From an uncultured Roseibium sp. (lineage in GTDB: Bacteria > Pseudomonadota > Alphaproteobacteria > Rhizobiales > Stappiaceae), in assembly GCF_963675985.1 (NCBI RefSeq), contig NZ_OY780957.1, forward strand, positions 976,001 through 1,040,000: a stretch of DNA of 64,000 bases, in the 5' to 3' direction. This document shows positions 1 to 8,017 of this stretch, piece by piece. The position numbers were made by a program, and so were the translations under genes. The notes beneath the pieces were generated by a model. That model had not been told where the DNA came from. It was given only the letters and a program-made list of their open reading frames with translations, and did no database searches. Positions within the stretch are counted from its first letter, which is position 1. Each line of letters starts with the position of its first letter.

Positions 1-73
1 ACGCGCCGCGCAGGAAGGAAAAATTGCTGGCCGCGCAAAGCTCGGCAAAGGCGGAAGCAGAATCACCGATCAT
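1..73 (-). CDS. dnaE2: Error-prone DNA polymerase DnaE2, N-terminus only (runs off window)
   Basis: Only the first 24 codons are inside the window, on the minus strand. They read MIGDSASAFAELCAASNFSF followed by LRGA, which matches the AELxxxSNFSFLRGAS opening of the PHP domain in DnaE-type polymerases. The ATG overlaps the imuB stop codon in an ATGA arrangement, so the gene is translationally coupled to imuB. In the imuA-imuB-dnaE2 cassette the third gene is DnaE2, the catalytic subunit for SOS-induced translesion synthesis. The position and coupling make that identity much more likely than the replicative DnaE1. The rest of the gene lies to the left of base 1. Confidence 0.85.
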   Translation of the reverse strand, partial: MIGDSASAFAELCAASNFSFLRGA

Positions 74-1779
74 GCGAACACCCCGTGCAGATACCAGCGC
101 GGGCTCGCCGTTTCACGGGCGTAAAGCCCTTCCCGGTAGAGCCAGAACCGCCGGCCGGCGTCGTCCTCGATGCGGAAATAGTCCCGGGTCACGCCCTCTC
201 TGGTCGACGGTGGCGCGTCCGGTGCGCCCACCCACCAGGGCGGGGCGATCCGCTCCGGCCCTTCCGAGCGGACCACCCGGTAAAGCGTGCGCCGCCAGCG
301 AAACCGGAGAGGAGGTCCTTCCGGAACCATAGCGACGGCCTCCACCGGCTCCGCCGGATCAAGCAGCCGCAAGGGGCGCTCAAGAGGCATTTCGAAACCC
401 TGCCGGGCCCGCAGCAGCCCGGCCTCGTCCAAAGCCCCGAGGCCAAGATCGTCGCAGCCCAGAACCACGGAAGAAAACCCGGTCCAGGCGAGCGCATCCT
501 CGCGCACGGCGGCCGCCGGCACCAGGGCCGTCTGGGATTCCGGCAGATGCCGGTCCACGGGCAGAAGCCGGGTGACCCGGTCGAGCCCGAGCCGTGCGCC
601 GAGCCGGTCGATCAGCCCCGCCAGATCGGCTTCGGCCTCCGCCACCCCCTGTCCGCCAAGATCGAGCTGCGCGGGGTCCTCGTCCTGCGCTTCCAGCACT
701 GCCAGACGTACCAGATCGTATCCATACCCGGCGTCGAGCACGCTTTCGTCAGCTTTAAGCTTCTCGGCAAAGAGCGCCAGGATCCGTTTCGGCACCCGCA
801 ACGGCCGGCTGGTGCCGACAGCAAGCTTTTGAACCGCGCCGTCGACCCGAAACAGTGCCAGCTCGAAGGCCCGGCCACCCTGAACTCGCCGTTCCAGCGC
901 GTCGGCAAGCTGGCCGGCCAGCGACAGGACGACCGCACTGACATCCTCCAGACGCCCGATCGGCTCGAAAAACCGGCGTTCGGCCATGATCAGCGGCGCT
1001 GCGAACCGGGGCGAAATCGGCTCGCCCTCCCGGCCGAACGCCTGGTCCAGGCGCCGCACCGGGTCCGGTCCGAACCGATTGGCAAGCGGCGCGCGTGGCC
1101 GCGTCGCAATATCTCCGATCCGGCTCAGCCCCACCCGCTCCAGCCCTTCGACGGCTTGCCCGTCGAGCCGCAGGGCGGCAAGCGGCAGAGACGCCAGCGC
1201 CTCTTCCTGCTGTCCGGGGGCAATCGAACCGCCGTCGCCATAACGAGCAACCGCCCAGGCGGCCCCGGGCGTATCGGCGATGGCGCCGCGCGCGGCAAAG
1301 CCCTGTCGCTCCAGCCGGTCAAGCGCATCGGCCAGCAACGCCTCTTCACCGCCGAAAAGATGGGCGCAGCCGGTGATATCGAGGAACAGCCCGTCGTCCC
1401 CGTCGATCGCCACCAGCGGCGTGTAACGGTCGCACCAGTCGGCGACGAACCCGAGCAGGAGAGCATCTTCTCCAGGAGCTGCCTCTTCCGCCAGCAGCGA
1501 CGGCACCCGGGCCCGGGCATCCGCCAGAGCCTCCCCCGGCCGCAGGCCCAGCGCACGGGCCGACGCCGTCAGACAGGTGATCCGTTGTGCGTTCCGGATT
1601 TTCGCGACCACCGCCAGCGGTGGTGCCGCTTCAACCTGTAGCGGGGAAGTCGACCCGCTGCCCGGTCCTCTCCGCACCCGCCACGACGGTCCCATCGTCC
1701 GGCGCAGAATCCGGTCGCAGGCCAGCTCCGGAAACCAGAGCGACAGAACGCGCTGGCGCGGCAAAACGCCTTTCTGCAT
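70..1779 (-). CDS. imuB: ImuB, Y-family polymerase-like mutasome protein
   Basis: About 569 residues if started at the ATG at 1779, giving MQKGVLPRQRVLSLWFPELA; a longer in-frame start at 1818 exists, but homologues begin near the RVLSLWFPELACDRILRR segment. ImuB resembles DinB/UmuC polymerases but is regarded as catalytically inactive. It acts as the hub that joins ImuA, DnaE2 and the beta clamp during damage-induced mutagenesis. The fingers/palm and little-finger-like regions occupy the first two thirds, followed by the long C-terminal extension usual for ImuB. It is the middle gene of imuA-imuB-dnaE2: its 5' end overlaps imuA by about 149 bp and its stop overlaps the dnaE2 start. Regulation is presumably through the LexA box upstream of imuA. 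Confidence 0.9.
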   Translation of the reverse strand: MQKGVLPRQRVLSLWFPELACDRILRRTMGPSWRVRRGPGSGSTSPLQVEAAPPLAVVAKIRNAQRITCLTASARALGLRPGEALADARARVPSLLAEEAAPGEDALLLGFVADWCDRYTPLVAIDGDDGLFLDITGCAHLFGGEEALLADALDRLERQGFAARGAIADTPGAAWAVARYGDGGSIAPGQQEEALASLPLAALRLDGQAVEGLERVGLSRIGDIATRPRAPLANRFGPDPVRRLDQAFGREGEPISPRFAAPLIMAERRFFEPIGRLEDVSAVVLSLAGQLADALERRVQGGRAFELALFRVDGAVQKLAVGTSRPLRVPKRILALFAEKLKADESVLDAGYGYDLVRLAVLEAQDEDPAQLDLGGQGVAEAEADLAGLIDRLGARLGLDRVTRLLPVDRHLPESQTALVPAAAVREDALAWTGFSSVVLGCDDLGLGALDEAGLLRARQGFEMPLERPLRLLDPAEPVEAVAMVPEGPPLRFRWRRTLYRVVRSEGPERIAPPWWVGAPDAPPSTREGVTRDYFRIEDDAGRRFWLYREGLYARETASPRWYLHGVFA

Positions 1780-2581
1780 GTCTCCACTCCAGATCAAGAC
1801 GACCGGACCGGCCGTCACGGTTTCGGGTCAGATCCACAGTCCAGGCGGCCTCGCCGACCGCCTCATGCGGTCCGGCCCGCAAAAGCGCCGGGGCATGCGA
1901 ACGTGCGGGTGCGGCACACCACCGGGTCAGGGCCGCCGTCGGCTCGAACGCGGCCCCGTGGCGCACCAGGAACACCGGCACGCCGCTTGTCTGGGCCCGC
2001 AGCAAGAGCCGCCGGGTCGCCGTCAGGTCGAGCGCCTTCTGCGCGCCCTGCACCTCGCCGACCACGGCCGCCAGGACCGGCGTGTGCGCCCCTTCCTCCA
2101 TGGCCCATAAAAGCTCTTCGGTCCGACGCGGCCGCACCGCGATCAAGCGGGCCGGGTCGACGCCGAACCGCAACAGGCCCGGCCCGTGCAACAGGCCGGC
2201 CTCCCGACCGGCCAGCGGGTCCTGAACCCAGAGCACAGCCCCGGACCGCGCTGCCATCACCTTGGCAAGCAGCGCAAGGGCGACCCCCGACAGGGCGCCG
2301 GCATTCCGGCTTTCGGCGCTTACCACCTCATGCAGGCTGCCGCAGACAAGACCACCGGCAGCAAACAGCTCGTCCAGGGCCTTAAGACCGAAGGACAGTC
2401 GGATCGGTTCCGGCCCCTGCTTTACGGCGGAAAAAGCAAGGGCCGGACCAAGCTGCCCGTTGAAGGGGAGGCCTCCCTCAAGGGCCGCAATGCGGCGGCG
2501 CAGCTCGGGAAGATCCGGCCGGCTTTCTCGCCGGTTTTCTGGCGATCTTTCTGACGGTCTGGGCACAGTCCATCCAATCAC
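1631..2581 (-). CDS. imuA: ImuA, RecA-like SOS mutasome protein
   Basis: ImuA is a RecA/SulA-like accessory protein of the ImuA-ImuB-DnaE2 mutasome. The reading frame is open back to 2740, but the upstream part runs through the LexA operator at 2592-2606, so the true start must lie downstream of it. I place it at the GTG at 2581; a second GTG at 2566 is possible, and neither has a strong ribosome binding site. Family features include the LPELRRRIAALEGG segment, the GLKALDELFAAGGL segment and SLHEVVS. The C-terminal tail after LEWRHAERRF continues well into imuB, an unusually long overlap. First gene of the SOS operon. Confidence 0.85.
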   Translation of the reverse strand: MIGWTVPRPSERSPENRRESRPDLPELRRRIAALEGGLPFNGQLGPALAFSAVKQGPEPIRLSFGLKALDELFAAGGLVCGSLHEVVSAESRNAGALSGVALALLAKVMAARSGAVLWVQDPLAGREAGLLHGPGLLRFGVDPARLIAVRPRRTEELLWAMEEGAHTPVLAAVVGEVQGAQKALDLTATRRLLLRAQTSGVPVFLVRHGAAFEPTAALTRWCAAPARSHAPALLRAGPHEAVGEAAWTVDLTRNRDGRSGRLDLEWRHAERRFAAPARSVALVSGAGLRPDSAPDDGTVVAGAERTGQRVDFPATG

Positions 2582-2591
2582 TTTGGATTTT

Positions 2592-2606
2592 GTTCTCTCT
2601 TTGTTC
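2592..2606 (-). promoter_or_regulatory. LexA (SOS) box upstream of imuA
   Basis: GTTC TCTCTTT GTTC on the plus strand (GAAC-N7-GAAC on the minus strand) is an exact match to the alphaproteobacterial LexA direct-repeat operator GTTC-N7-GTTC. It lies 11 bases upstream of the preferred imuA start, where LexA would block transcription of imuA-imuB-dnaE2. The remaining intergenic DNA to 2798 should hold the divergent promoters for imuA and the flippase gene; I see no other defined element there. Confidence 0.85.
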
Positions 2607-2798
2607 TTATAGATTCCGAATACCAGACGCAGAGTCAAGAGCCTTTCAGAAACGAACGAAAGCGATGTACATGATCGCGTGGGAAAACGTCGAAGCCATT
2701 TCACGGAGGTTTGATCGCGTGAAGAGCGTTTCAAAGCCACGGAATCTTAAGTCCCTCGTGTCATAACAGCGCCGGATAATGGATCGGGGACCCCCTCT

Positions 2799-4217
2799 TT
2801 GCGCCAATTCGCCACGACCTGGACACAGCGACTGCAGCACATGCCGGCCTTACGGCCAGCCGCGGGCGTGCTGACCCAGATCATCGATACTCTTAGCGCC
2901 CCGGCAGACGGCAGCGGCGGCGCAAGCCGCATGGCCCTGTCCACCTTCGCGATTCGTGTTGGCGGCGCAGCCCTCGCCTATGTTTCCCAGATCATCCTCG
3001 CCCGCCTGATAGGCGCCCATGACTACGGCATCTTTTCCGTGGCCTGGACCTGGATCGTCGTGCTCGGCGTCATGGCCTGCTGCGGGTTTTCCTCCTCCAC
3101 CACCCGTTTCGTCCCCGAATACAGCGAAACCGGAGACCTCGACCGCCTGCGCGGCTTTCTGCTCGCCAGCCGCACCATCGCGTTCCTGAGCGCCGCCCTC
3201 GTCACAGGCGCCGCAATTGCCGTGGTCTTCCTGCTCCATTCGGTGATCGATTCCCAGTACACACTGCCGATGGTCGTCGTCCTCCTGGCGTTGCCCATGT
3301 TCGCCTACGGCGGCGTTCTGGACGGCATCGCCCGCTCCTACGACTGGCCGTGGCTTGCCATGCTGCCGACCTATATCTGGCGGCCCGGCGCGATCCTGGC
3401 CTTCCTGCTTCTCTTCATCCTGATCGGCCAGCCCGCCACCGCCCTGACCGCGGCCTTTGCCGCCCTCGCCGCCACCTGGGCCATCGCGATTTACCAGCAG
3501 GTCAGCTTGAACGGCCGGCTTCCCGCCAAGGTCCCGAAAGGCCCACGCCGCCTTGAACTCCGCACATGGTTCGCCATTTCCCTGCCCATGCTCATGGTCG
3601 AGGGTTTCTTCCAGCTGATCACCAGCGCAGACGTGATCATGGTCAGCTTCTGGCGCGATCCGGATGAAGTCGCCGTCTATTTCGCAGCCTCCAAGACGCT
3701 CGCTCTGGTGCATTTCGTCTATTTCGCCGTCCGCGCCGCTTCCGCGCACCGGTTCTCCCGCTTCGTCACCACGAACGACCGCGAAGGCCTCGCCGCCTAT
3801 GTTCACAAGGCGACTGTCTGGACCTTCTGGCCCTCGCTTGCCACCGGCCTTGCCGTCCTGATCGCCGCTCCCGTGCTGCTCAGCCTGTTCGGCAAGGACT
3901 TCACCGCTGGCATGCCCCTGATCGCGGTTCTGCTGGTGGGCATTCTGGCCCGCGCCTCTGTCGGACCGGTCGACGCCCTGCTCAACATGAGCGGCAACCA
4001 GAAGTGCTGCGCCCTCATCTATGCGGCCACCTTTGCCGTTAACGTAGGCTTGAACGTCGTCCTCATTCCGCACCTAGGCCTTATGGGTGCGGCTCTCGGC
4101 ACCAGTCTCGCGATCATATTCGAGGCAACCTGCCTGACCGTTTCCGCCCGCAGGATCCTGGATGTCCAGACCTTCATCCTGCCGCTTCTCCTGAACCGGA
4201 AGGGGACGGCGGCTTGA
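2799..4217 (+). CDS. Polysaccharide/lipid-linked oligosaccharide flippase (Wzx/RfbX type)
   Basis: 472-residue integral membrane protein of the MOP/polysaccharide-synthase superfamily, with about 12 to 14 hydrophobic helices. The first repeat contains AYVSQIILARLIGAHDYGIF, a typical Wzx opening (an amphipathic stretch, then ARxLGxxxYG). Such proteins move undecaprenol-linked repeat units across the inner membrane for O-antigen, capsule or exopolysaccharide. The listed start is TTG at 2799; ATG codons at 2841 and 2931 are alternatives, and the last would begin right at the first membrane segment. It overlaps the next gene by four bases (TTGA), so the two form an operon. The substrate cannot be told from the sequence. 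Confidence 0.8.
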   Translation: MRQFATTWTQRLQHMPALRPAAGVLTQIIDTLSAPADGSGGASRMALSTFAIRVGGAALAYVSQIILARLIGAHDYGIFSVAWTWIVVLGVMACCGFSSSTTRFVPEYSETGDLDRLRGFLLASRTIAFLSAALVTGAAIAVVFLLHSVIDSQYTLPMVVVLLALPMFAYGGVLDGIARSYDWPWLAMLPTYIWRPGAILAFLLLFILIGQPATALTAAFAALAATWAIAIYQQVSLNGRLPAKVPKGPRRLELRTWFAISLPMLMVEGFFQLITSADVIMVSFWRDPDEVAVYFAASKTLALVHFVYFAVRAASAHRFSRFVTTNDREGLAAYVHKATVWTFWPSLATGLAVLIAAPVLLSLFGKDFTAGMPLIAVLLVGILARASVGPVDALLNMSGNQKCCALIYAATFAVNVGLNVVLIPHLGLMGAALGTSLAIIFEATCLTVSARRILDVQTFILPLLLNRKGTAA

Positions 4218-5341
4218 GCGAATCCGATCTTCCGGCAGTTGGTGATCTTGAACCGATTGTCATCGATCCGGTGCGCCCGGATGATCAGCTGGATGCCTGG
4301 CGGGCCCTGGCCGAAACGGCTGCCGATCCCAATCCGTTCTTCGGTCCCGATTTTCTCATCCCTTTCCTGGAAGACATGGGACCGGCACATGTCCGTCTCT
4401 GCGCCATAAGGGACAGGCGGACCGGCCGCTGGATGATGGCCGCTCCCATGGGGCGTCGTCGCCTCGGCCTCGGCATCCCGGCGGCTACGGCCTGGGCCAC
4501 GGAATACGGGCCCCTAGGCACCCCCCTTCTGGACCGGACCGCCCCTGCGGAAACCGGCCAACGCTTTCTGGAGCTGGCGACACGAGCGGTTGGCCTTCCT
4601 CTGGTGGCCTTCCCCTATCTGCCGCTCGAGTGCGCCGCTACTCAGGCCCTGGAGGCCACTTCGTGGCAGACGCGGGAAGCCCACCCGGAAGCCCGCGCCG
4701 GCCATGACGGCGGAGTGGAAGGCGAAAAACAGTTCTCAAAGGCCTTCAGCGGCAAGAGGCGCAAGGAACTTCCCCGTCTGGTCCGCCGCCTGTCGGAACA
4801 GGGCGAGGTCCACCTGGAAAGCTTTCGCAAGGACGACGCGGTTCGACTGTTCGAAACCTTCATGGAACTGGAAGCCTCGGGCTGGAAAGGAAAGAAGAAG
4901 ACGGCCCTCCTGAACGACCCGGCCTCCACCAAATTTGCCCGCAGGATGATTGCCGCACGCGCCAAATCGGACGGGGTGCGGATCGACAGCTTTTCCGTCG
5001 ACGGCAAGGCGATCGCCGTGCTGGTCATCCTGCTTGAGGGCGATCACGCCTTTTCCTGGAAGATCGCCTTCGACGAGGACTATGCGCATTTCTCCCCCGG
5101 CAGCCAGATCGCGCTCTATGCGCTGGAGAAGAACCTGCAGGACAAACAGTTGAAAGGCGCCGATTCGCTTGCCGTTCCCGGACACCGGATGATCGAGCCC
5201 CTGTGGCGCGGCAGAATCCGCTACGCTACCCTGCTGTGCGCCGCATCGCCCGCCGGACGCCTCCTGCAACTGGCCGGGCACCTGGATCTGTCCCTGGAAC
5301 GGGACCTGCGCCGCCTCGCCCGCAGGCTTCTCAGGCACTAG
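4214..5341 (+). CDS. GNAT-fold acetyltransferase, CelD/BcsL-like
   Basis: 375 residues, TTG start overlapping the flippase stop. The C-terminal half matches the acyl-CoA N-acyltransferase domain of cellulose-biosynthesis CelD/BcsL-like proteins: a KAFSGKRRKELPRL segment, then FMELEASGWKGKKKTALL, then a C-terminal block with FSPGSQIALYALEK. These enzymes are thought to acylate sugars or amino groups of exopolysaccharide or lipid precursors. Coupling to a flippase supports a role in surface polysaccharide modification (inference). No signal peptide, so probably cytoplasmic. It is convergent with the acyl-CoA synthetase, with only 12 bases between them. Confidence 0.75.
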   Translation: MSESDLPAVGDLEPIVIDPVRPDDQLDAWRALAETAADPNPFFGPDFLIPFLEDMGPAHVRLCAIRDRRTGRWMMAAPMGRRRLGLGIPAATAWATEYGPLGTPLLDRTAPAETGQRFLELATRAVGLPLVAFPYLPLECAATQALEATSWQTREAHPEARAGHDGGVEGEKQFSKAFSGKRRKELPRLVRRLSEQGEVHLESFRKDDAVRLFETFMELEASGWKGKKKTALLNDPASTKFARRMIAARAKSDGVRIDSFSVDGKAIAVLVILLEGDHAFSWKIAFDEDYAHFSPGSQIALYALEKNLQDKQLKGADSLAVPGHRMIEPLWRGRIRYATLLCAASPAGRLLQLAGHLDLSLERDLRRLARRLLRH

Positions 5342-5353
5342 GGTACGAACGCT

Positions 5354-7012
5354 TCACCCCTCGGCGCGCGCCTTTTCCCTGAGGATCCGGCGGATCACCT
5401 TGCCCGTCGTCGTCATCGGCAGGTCGGGTACGAACTCGATTTCGCGGGGGTATTCGTGGGCAGACAGACGCTGTCTCACGAAGCTCCGGATCTCGTCTTC
5501 CAGCGCCTTTCCGGATGTCACCCCGTCCTTGAGCACCACATAGGCCTTGACGATTTCGGTCCGCAACGGATCGGGCTTGCCGATGGCGGCCGACAGCTTG
5601 ACCGCCGGATGCATCAGAAGGCAGTCCTCGATTTCCCCCGGACCGATGCGGTAGCTGGCAGACGTGATCACGTCGTCGTCACGGCCGACGAAATGAACGT
5701 AGCCGTCCTCGTCCTGCAGGCCCTGGTCGCCGGTGATCATCCAGTCGCCGATAAACTTCTCTTCCGTAGCTTCGGGCTTGTTCCAGTATTCCAGGAACAT
5801 CACCGGATCCGGCCGCCTCACCGCGATCTGGCCGAGCGTTTCCGGCGGCAGGACGTTGCCGTCATCGTCGATGATTGCCACCTCGTGGCCCGGGATCGCC
5901 TTGCCGATCGCACCCGAGCGGGTCACCCCACACGCGGCACAAGACCCGAGCACCGCGTTGCATTCCGTCTGGCCGTAGAATTCGTTGACCTGGAACCCGA
6001 ACTCCTCGGCAAACCAGTCGTAGGTCTCCCGGCCCAGCGCCTCGCCGGCCGACCCGACGCTGCGCAGCTTCAGGTCGAACCGGCTTGCCGGTCGCTCGAC
6101 TGCCCGCAGCATTTTTAAAGCCGTCGGTGGGATAAAGGCATTGCGCACGCCTTCATCCGCCATCAAACGGAATGCCCGTTCCGGGTCGAACTTGCGGAAG
6201 GCGTAGGACACGACCGGCACGCCGAAATGCAGCGCCGGGAACAGCGCGTTCAAGAGCCCGCCGGCCCAGGCCCAATCCGCAGGTGTCCAGAACAGGTCGC
6301 CCGCCTGGGGCATGAAATCCTGCGACATCTGGATGCCCGGCAGGTGGCCCGGCAACACCCGGTGACCGTGCAGCACGCCCTTCGGCTGGCCGGTGGTGCC
6401 GGAGGTGTAAATCATCATCGCCGGATCGTCCGGCGTCGTTGCCAGCGTGTCGAACCGGTCGGATGCGGCTTCAGCCAGCGCGTCGAAACTCTCGACACCG
6501 CTTTCCGGCCCATCGATGGAAACCACCAGATTCAGACCGGGGATGTCGCCCCGGATCTCCGCCAGCTTTTCCAGGCCGGCCGTATCGGTCACCAGGGCGC
6601 GCGCGCCGGAATCGTTCAGCCGGTATTTCAGCGCTTCCAGGCCGAACAGCGCCGCCAGTGGCACCGCGATGGCACCCATTTTGTAGATCGCCAGATGAGC
6701 GATGGCCGTCTGCGGCGCCTGCGGCAGCAGCAGCGCAACCCGGTCGCCCCTGGCGACCCCTTTTTCCTTGAGGGCATTGGCGAAACGGTTCGCCGCACGC
6801 GCAAGCTCCAGATAGCTCCAAGCCTCGGCGCGTCCGTCTTCGTGGAGATGACGGATGGCGAGGCGGTCAGGATCTTCCGCCGCCCATCGATCACATACGC
6901 TCGTCGCGATATTGTAGGTCTCGGGTATCTGCCAGCGGAAATTGGCAAGGAGAGAACCGTAGTCTCCGGCCTGCTTGAACATTCCGTAGTCCGTTGCTGA
7001 TTTCTTGTGCAC
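5354..7012 (-). CDS. AMP-dependent acyl-CoA synthetase
   Basis: 552 residues. ANL-superfamily adenylating enzyme: the P-loop YTSGTTGQPKGV is at about residues 202-213, the hinge region contains GDQGLQDEDGYVHFVGR, and the C-terminal catalytic lysine is in TTGKVIRRIL near residue 538. It activates a carboxylate with ATP and CoA. The size and the YPREIEFV block suit acetyl/medium-chain acyl-CoA synthetases, but the chain length cannot be read off. The gene stands alone: convergent with the acetyltransferase gene and divergent from queF across a 275-base gap filled with hairpins. Confidence 0.85.
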   Translation of the reverse strand: MHKKSATDYGMFKQAGDYGSLLANFRWQIPETYNIATSVCDRWAAEDPDRLAIRHLHEDGRAEAWSYLELARAANRFANALKEKGVARGDRVALLLPQAPQTAIAHLAIYKMGAIAVPLAALFGLEALKYRLNDSGARALVTDTAGLEKLAEIRGDIPGLNLVVSIDGPESGVESFDALAEAASDRFDTLATTPDDPAMMIYTSGTTGQPKGVLHGHRVLPGHLPGIQMSQDFMPQAGDLFWTPADWAWAGGLLNALFPALHFGVPVVSYAFRKFDPERAFRLMADEGVRNAFIPPTALKMLRAVERPASRFDLKLRSVGSAGEALGRETYDWFAEEFGFQVNEFYGQTECNAVLGSCAACGVTRSGAIGKAIPGHEVAIIDDDGNVLPPETLGQIAVRRPDPVMFLEYWNKPEATEEKFIGDWMITGDQGLQDEDGYVHFVGRDDDVITSASYRIGPGEIEDCLLMHPAVKLSAAIGKPDPLRTEIVKAYVVLKDGVTSGKALEDEIRSFVRQRLSAHEYPREIEFVPDLPMTTTGKVIRRILREKARAEG

Positions 7013-7115
7013 CGGAGCCTACTCCTGCCCGTGCTGCAGTGCAATAGAAGTCCCGTCAGAAGGTAAACCCTGGCGTTTCCGCGATTTTCCCTTTCCATTT
7101 CGGTTGTTCTTGCCC

Positions 7116-7149
7116 GAGCCTCCTGCGTTCACTCGAACGCAGGAGGCTC
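7116..7149. repeat. Perfect 15-bp inverted repeat, palindrome A upstream of queF
   Basis: The arm GAGCCTCCTGCGTTC (7116-7130) is repeated exactly in reverse complement at 7135-7149 around a four-base loop ACTC. It lies in the gap between the divergent acyl-CoA synthetase and queF genes. There is no adjacent T-run, so it is not a standard terminator. Its inner sequence TGCGTTC recurs in the next palindrome. Confidence 0.8.
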
Positions 7150-7164
7150 CCGCTTTGTAAGGTC

Positions 7165-7212
7165 GATCAACTTTTCTGCGTTCCCGTGCTCGCACAGGAA
7201 CGCAGGTTGATC
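7165..7212. repeat. Two-tier bulged palindrome B upstream of queF
   Basis: The outer stem GATCAAC (7165-7171) pairs with GTTGATC (7206-7212). After a one-sided TTTT bulge the inner stem CTGCGTTCC (7176-7184) pairs with GGAACGCAG (7197-7205), capped by GTGC-TC-GCAC. A smaller hairpin CCGCC-TGTT-GGCGG follows before queF. The function is not evident. I looked for a preQ1 riboswitch here because of queF but could not match the consensus. Confidence 0.75.
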
Positions 7213-7287
7213 TAAAAGCCGATTGTCCGCCTGTTGGCGGAAACCGGTCGCAGCCTACCCGGTTCCAGCGAAAACAAGGGTTCACTC

Positions 7288-7755
7288 ATGACTGACACAA
7301 ACATCTACGAAAACCTGACCCAGCTCGGCGGACAGACCGAGCAGCCCCAGTCGCCCGAAGAGGCGGTTCTGGAAAAGGTGCCCAATCCGCAGGAAGGCAC
7401 GGACTACATGGTCCGGTTCACCGCCCCGGAGTTCACCTCGCTCTGCCCGATCACCGGCCAGCCGGACTTCGCCCATCTGATGATCGACTACGTGCCGGAC
7501 AAATGGCTGGTGGAGAGCAAATCGCTGAAGCTTTTCCTCGTCTCGTTCCGCAACCACGGCGCCTTTCACGAGGACTGCACGGTGTCGATCGCCAAACGGC
7601 TTGTCGACCTGCTGGAGCCCAAGTGGCTCAGGATCGGCGGCTACTGGTATCCGCGCGGCGGCATCCCGATCGACGTCTTCTACCAGACCGGCCCGGCTCC
7701 CGACGGCGTGTGGATCCCCGAACAGGGCGTCGCGCCGTATCGTGGACGTGGGTGA
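7288..7755 (+). CDS. queF: NADPH-dependent 7-cyano-7-deazaguanine reductase QueF
   Basis: 155-residue, YkvM-type (short, unimodular) QueF, which reduces the nitrile preQ0 to the amine preQ1 with NADPH in queuosine synthesis in the cytoplasm. The catalytic cysteine is in SLCPITGQPDF. The NADPH/substrate block ESKSLKLFLVSFRNHGAFHE contains the Glu and His-Glu residues expected of the T-fold enzyme. The start is the ATG at 7288 (MTDTNIYENLTQLGG); the open frame runs further upstream without family similarity. No other que gene is next to it, but gluQ, which acts on finished queuosine in tRNA-Asp, is also in this window at 49600-50511. Confidence 0.95.
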   Translation: MTDTNIYENLTQLGGQTEQPQSPEEAVLEKVPNPQEGTDYMVRFTAPEFTSLCPITGQPDFAHLMIDYVPDKWLVESKSLKLFLVSFRNHGAFHEDCTVSIAKRLVDLLEPKWLRIGGYWYPRGGIPIDVFYQTGPAPDGVWIPEQGVAPYRGRG

Positions 7756-7776
7756 GGCCTGTCCGGCGCAGCCGGC

Positions 7777-7800
7777 AAAAGGCAAACGACTTTGCCTTTT
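7777..7800 (+). terminator. Stem-loop terminator after queF
   Basis: AAAAGGCAAA-CGAC-TTTGCCTTTT is a perfect 10-bp stem with a four-base loop, 21 bases after the queF stop, with four Ts ending the right arm. The T-run is short and symmetrical, so termination could work in either direction. Confidence 0.6.
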
Positions 7801-7824
7801 GAGGGCCGAACGCCCGTAGCCCGA

Positions 7825-7894
7825 GTCACCCGAATCTGAAGTTCGTCTCTTTTCTCAGCGTGTTCTGAACGAACTTCAGATTCAAAGGGGTGAC
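7825..7894. repeat. Two-tier bulged palindrome C downstream of queF
   Basis: The outer arms GTCACCC (7825-7831) and GGGTGAC (7888-7894) enclose a 15-bp inner stem GAATCTGAAGTTCGT (7832-7846) / ACGAACTTCAGATTC (7869-7883), with a 22-base loop. A four-base bulge AAAG (7884-7887) sits on the right side only. The layout resembles palindromes B and D, but the sequence differs. Confidence 0.75.
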
Positions 7895-7914
7895 CAGCAA
7901 ATATATGTTTCTAA

Positions 7915-7984
7915 TGTGGTTTTCGGATTTGAAATACGCTCCGGCATCCGCTGTAGAGATAAGGCGTATTTCAAATCCACCACA
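7915..7984. repeat. Two-tier bulged palindrome D downstream of queF
   Basis: The outer arms TGTGGT (7915-7920) and ACCACA (7979-7984) enclose a 15-bp inner stem GGATTTGAAATACGC (7925-7939) / GCGTATTTCAAATCC (7964-7978), with a 24-base loop. A four-base bulge TTTC (7921-7924) sits on the left side only. It ends 34 bases short of the 3' end of the convergent lipoprotein gene, so it could also serve as a transcript end structure. Confidence 0.75.
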
Positions 7985-8017
7985 CGAGCGAAGGGCCGGA
8001 ACGTTTTATTCCCGCTT

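Noticed and set aside
7165..7212. Integron attC-like site
   Set aside because: Outer arms GATCAAC/GTTGATC resemble the RYYYAAC/GTTRRRY boxes, but fail at the required positions. Palindromes C and D have no such boxes, and there is no integrase or cassette array.
7019..7285. 88-residue minus-strand ORF in the acyl-CoA synthetase/queF gap
   Set aside because: It runs through the two palindromes, is rich in Arg and Lys of low complexity and has no ribosome binding site; a chance frame.
7100..7287. preQ1 riboswitch upstream of queF
   Set aside because: The leader is full of hairpins, including a CAGGTTGATCTAAAAG stretch vaguely like preQ1-I, but the C-rich loop and the A-rich CTAAAAAACTA tail of the consensus are not there, and the stems are too long and perfect.
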